A stretch of 64,000 nt of DNA. Source: JBGRPZ01 sp041725955 (GTDB lineage Bacteria; Bacteroidota; Bacteroidia; Bacteroidales; JBGRPZ01). Positions 62,701 to 64,000 of this stretch are shown here, piece by piece (position 1 is the first letter of the stretch; each line of letters begins with the position of its first letter). The notes beneath the pieces are model-generated. The model saw only the letters and a program-made list of their open reading frames with translations. It did no database searches and was not told the origin of the DNA. The DNA lies in contig JBGRQE010000011.1 of assembly GCA_041725955.1 (NCBI GenBank), positions 1-64,000 of the forward strand. Reading direction: 5' to 3'. The position numbers and the translations under genes are program-made.

Positions 62701-63881
62701 TAGGCTTCAGAAACAGTTCCGAAACTACTATATGCAAAATACTCTGAAGCATGAATTCCATATTCCTCTGCGCGGTTCATTGATGGAGAAGCCTGAGAAG
62801 AATTAGCTTTCTTTACATTAGGAGCAGGAGATAAGCCATTTTTAAGGATAGCTTCATAAGACTCAACTTCTTCAGGATTATACTCTGGAGAAATCTGAGC
62901 TTTTACACCACGTCCATCATTATTTATAAATCTAATTTTTGCTTTCCATCCAAAAGGACCTACACCTGTATTATTAATAGTCAATTCTGAGGTTCTATAC
63001 TCATTAGGAAACATTGTTTCATAAAGTTTCCCCGGAGTAATAGATGCTGCAGGCAGATCAATTTTAAAATCTACAACTACTTCCTCATCGTAATCAACAA
63101 AAAACTTTTTTACTTCTTTACTGTAACCATTTTTATTACATGAAAGAGTGTGCATTTTATTAGAAGGAACGTCTGTTATTTCATAAGTACCATCAGATGC
63201 AGTCAGTGCTAAATCAAAATTACTTTCAGAAATAATTGCATTTTCAATTGGTACACCACTATAGTCAGTTACCGTTCCAGTAATTTTACCATAATGCATA
63301 TCCAATCCATGGAATTTTAATGCCATTCTCTTCTTAGGAGTATCACCCCAAGCGCTATAGATGGGATCATAAGGTCCATATTTGGAAATTGCAGTGTTTT
63401 CAGGAGAAACCGCAGTAGTCCCCCATTGAATATAATAAGTCCCATTTTGAATGGTTCCCGCTCTATTTACGCATATCACTACATTCTTAGTTCCACTAAC
63501 ATTAAAATTAGCTTTATTGAAAGGGATATCAACCCATCCACTCTGATCAGACAAGACTGAAAAAGGTCCTTCATAGGTTAAAGTACCATCAGCGATTAGA
63601 TCTGTAGGAATTTCATTTCCATCAATTTCCTTAACATAAACTCGTATGTTATCAAAAGTAGAGGTATAACCTCCTTTATAATACAAAGAAATACCAGTAA
63701 GTTCTCCTGAACCAATTTCTTCTACAGTATACAATGCTTGCTTGAATGAAGAATTGTAATAGGAAGTGCTACGGAGAGGATAATAATCATATCCACCTCC
63801 AAAACTAATTTCCGTGTCTGAATAAGAAAAATGGGTCAAAAGCATTAACACTCCAAATAAGAGTAATTTCAACTTTTTCAT
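56769..63881 (-). CDS. Giant multidomain T9SS-secreted protein (2370 aa)
   Basis: Signal peptide at 1-22 (MKKLKLLLFGVLMLLTHFSYSD). Domains in order: a beta-sandwich start; a carboxypeptidase-regulatory-like repeat (about 197-272, GTVTDYSGVPIENAIIS); a beta-propeller-like stretch (about 385-600); Fn3-like domain (about 690-770); a second carboxypeptidase-regulatory-like repeat (about 877-955); two choice-of-anchor J / cleaved-adhesin-type domains (about 1440-1635 with YEDFEGLSFPPAGW, and 1830-1980 with FFEDWGTGAFDLHLW); further Fn3-like parts; and a T9SS type A sorting domain (about 2294-2370, VYPNPTEDKLHIVS...GLYLIKIEMNEKVVIKKITVK). No peptidase active site was recognised, so it is likely an adhesin or binding protein rather than an enzyme. 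Confidence 0.9.
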   Translation of the reverse strand: MKKLKLLLFGVLMLLTHFSYSDTEISFGGGYDYYPLRSTSYYNSSFKQALYTVEEIGSGELTGISLYYKGGYTSTFDNIRVYVKEIDGNEIPTDLIADGTLTYEGPFSVLSDQSGWVDIPFNKANFNVSGTKNVVICVNRAGTIQNGTYYIQWGTTAVSPENTAISKYGPYDPIYSAWGDTPKKRMALKFHGLDMHYGKITGTVTDYSGVPIENAIISESNFDLALTASDGTYEITDVPSNKMHTLSCNKNGYSKEVKKFFVDYDEEVVVDFKIDLPAASITPGKLYETMFPNEYRTSELTINNTGVGPFGWKAKIRFINNDGRGVKAQISPEYNPEEVESYEAILKNGLSPAPNVKKANSSQASPSMNRAEEYGIHASEYFAYSSFGTVSEAYAPQLKKYMDFPSLPDTNTITAISFPVGVDHFYYAMSRYGVCHKVDISDDIVTQKYMGQLVSDEDFGRYEITDMAPNPVNRKQYVITRDSLYEWNIPEMKLEPVGKLGIGNSDIALGIAIDRTGTAYVFCHNGRLFKVDVYTAEAEYIGKAGFTSKYFTSFHWDPVKDRFIGFNYNDTYKMGYLREVFVDGGGNNELCKMGETLYSGFAQPIKRFWLTLDEYSGNVEPNSFYSLGVNFDALNRTPGEMLTAEIEFTGDNGKISIIPVTMEITGDPMYIIDVEDMKATLKDAKEGVVKVEWVKSSDPSMHYKVVCNGEVVGTTTENFIMHDLPNYKYGVYYYWVTCVTADGKSSSPAGPAEIFWYAPEACDFVKDMEEGVWENTFEFVYYPIKNCGSGLLKFEFPEFANENEVNFISEVVPQKGEVYPGETKYVRFKYDALPPSYIGEEAWPVGTYTTKTTVITNSVNDEDKEFKINHKMIVYKPKQIIGQVRDGNTNERLSGVRVKAVDVTDVNIEFITETDDDGRYVLKADEGDYELFFAKPGYQPVYEAGPFAAGDDDDTVVDVLMFEMPYAPGYIHATIDQVENGHKFLEGNHCDIEWSLPWGAYELLYDDGTAEKHVIGLGSNSAGAVRFTPMGYPTVITGAKFNVGDGTFPKGSNFLNTKVKVGVYFPDKDTGMPKAKPEAEKVVEVKNLGWVEYNGIFNVKLEKDKDGYPENFFIVVTQVEKAGNAAPIAVDRSEPIAYQSYVRNDDNGWTFASIQDLMIRALVEGADDGQTPPAKSSKISTIELPEGKFFKSDGDMKSTSGYRLPTEVVARANSRDVVNYTMERIHVQAKINPNKTNWKEDPKTVLVNKKNVLNFKDAQWKSLPQGYYAYRVKSHFTNGDESDWTYTKLYNMRPHKLVSNVVVDVELKFGSDEEEYPGSMIADSTEITLTGLNFPYVTHYREIFEITDTPEKSIAYFPKESELLKFPKEASHKWFEYGDYMLNVFKIGFDKYKPTMPFEIYQPNFKIDVALQQKKYRVRGLVVDPLTSVATWPKARITELYEDFEGLSFPPAGWYEYTIADVSPAATRGWFLASNDNATYWNNFPSPRFIVPERDGFWAEVNEDYNGSNSNASLDYLITPEIDLRESEDYGVEFDQYFTGAESSRGYVEFSIDNGENWYVLGEVDSKSEWHSVRFDIDDMVLNGPINFNNYGSEDPNEGKSIKLDGKDGQRKVRFAFHYWDDHQYSTGWAIDNVSIVNGAPNFESYEVSLNDSWQGEVDKDPFEGEYDTGKFHWWFPNLIYGQIYTAGVKGKYASGLSEADKYTWKSTYLIPPYVFDGKVHDQENVLTWHSPRFWVKGDKVDHATGAIDPSGAIPDNLIGFNLYRNDDDPVFIERDDEGLPYAFADGVEPGEYEYYITAVYDLTPYGLSTKTGESQMVGPIVLELAWGFELPFFEDWGTGAFDLHLWTGDGENWKIDPYSGKDLPCSQFDFMPKQMNYSKGLTTKPINGVGTVFGDIYLEYDIKLDVANPTGTEKLRVQIGQGKDWVDLETYKNDASFDWGDRKKMKITNMLAGKVLQIRFLAEGENTTNIRSWYIDNVHIYRECPKPYKLSWKVFHESQDVNNDKNGVELTWSLATLSGQANKWIKHPTQETMTDFYSFPTTSGEVLIGARYTPKKLKDLAGAKFDKVRAVLGAGVSTAEVRIYEGNAQVPGGAPLSSKTISMSEVNLNGEYTVWDLDDAVEIKENTYYYLVYFLNINENQPAIGIDAGPMVNDKYGIGSMITIGDKPSTLIDATAAISGFNYNWMIGAHITGESAGISSGYKFDIYRTDYIDGVMQEEKKIELDLPLKAPYMYFDEQDDDKSPLLWGPGSQYYYRVVAKISSHNDKCEGSAYPHKDSLATPYGYVGMNDLMVSDNLMVYPNPTEDKLHIVSNEVIDRVQVVSALGQLIHVEDVNSDKHDLDMSSQPAGLYLIKIEMNEKVVIKKITVK

Positions 63882-63928
63882 CTTAACATTTTTGATTAAT
63901 TATAATAGCATATAATACTTCAAAGAAT

Positions 63929-63950
63929 CTTAGACAACATAGCATCTAAG
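63929..63950. other. Small hairpin in the leader of the giant gene
   Basis: CTTAGA (63929-63934) and TCTAAG (63945-63950) form a 6-base stem with a 10-base loop about 50-70 bases before the ATG on the minus strand. No consensus promoter was identified; it lies near the window end. Confidence 0.3.
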
Positions 63951-64000
63951 AAATTAAAAGTACAAATCAACGATTGTAAGATTTTAATCTTAAAAACTTT

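Overview
The window looks like chromosome from a low-GC member of the Bacteroidota, probably a marine or anaerobic Marinilabiliales-type bacterium; the genus is not certain. Evidence: type IX secretion (T9SS) machinery (PorQ) together with two very large secreted proteins carrying C-terminal T9SS sorting domains; long NusB and DUF5684-containing signal peptidases typical of the phylum; GIN-domain, DUF3276, DUF5683 and GLPGLI-like proteins; and many promoters of the Bacteroidota form, TTG/TTTG, about 19 bases, then TANNTTTG. No rRNA, tRNA, insertion sequence, prophage or CRISPR array was seen.

Left end (1-10.3 kb). A possible structured RNA with its own terminator (21-305, minus). Then a minus-strand block reading Rrf2 regulator, hybrid cluster protein (Hcp), a substrate-binding-like protein with a DUF1858-type N-terminus and no signal peptide, a cysteine-rich P-loop GTPase, an ABC ATPase without a permease, a small CXXC protein and a PepSY membrane protein. 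This is the most interesting region: it looks like a cytosolic nucleotide-driven machine tied to Hcp, and both the binding protein and the ABC ATPase begin with a DUF1858/ScdA_N-like module. Next come a His-rich ten-TM metal exporter-like protein and a universal stress protein.

Middle (10.3-31.5 kb). A glycosyltransferase fused to a degenerate sugar-transferase module, an orphan 2-oxoacid dehydrogenase E2, a DnaQ-like exonuclease, an FAH-family protein; on the minus strand a DciA-like protein, RecF, IspH, PorQ, a GIN-domain protein, a PI-PLC-like lipoprotein lacking the first catalytic histidine, a UPF0158 protein, aconitase, an AbgT transporter and NusB. Then plus-strand DUF3276 protein, ParA-ParB, DUF5683 protein and DapB.

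Right part (31.5-64 kb). Two tandem signal peptidase I paralogues, a GLPGLI-like protein, FtsK, LolA-like carrier, an outer-membrane barrel protein, a surface-polysaccharide group (GT4, unknown 121-aa protein, Wzx-like flippase), a 1476-aa CotH/lamin-tail T9SS cargo, an MFS transporter, an alpha/beta-hydrolase-fold protein lacking its nucleophile, ParE, the NAD(P)HX repair enzyme, RlmD and a 2370-aa T9SS cargo.

Three intergenic arrays of 22-base repeats (15.3-15.5 kb, 33.3-33.4 kb, 53.3-53.6 kb) form a recurring element that no gene explains; the first and third share a CACC-NN-GGTG palindromic core and both lie between convergent genes. Functional calls rest on motifs read by eye; no database search was possible.
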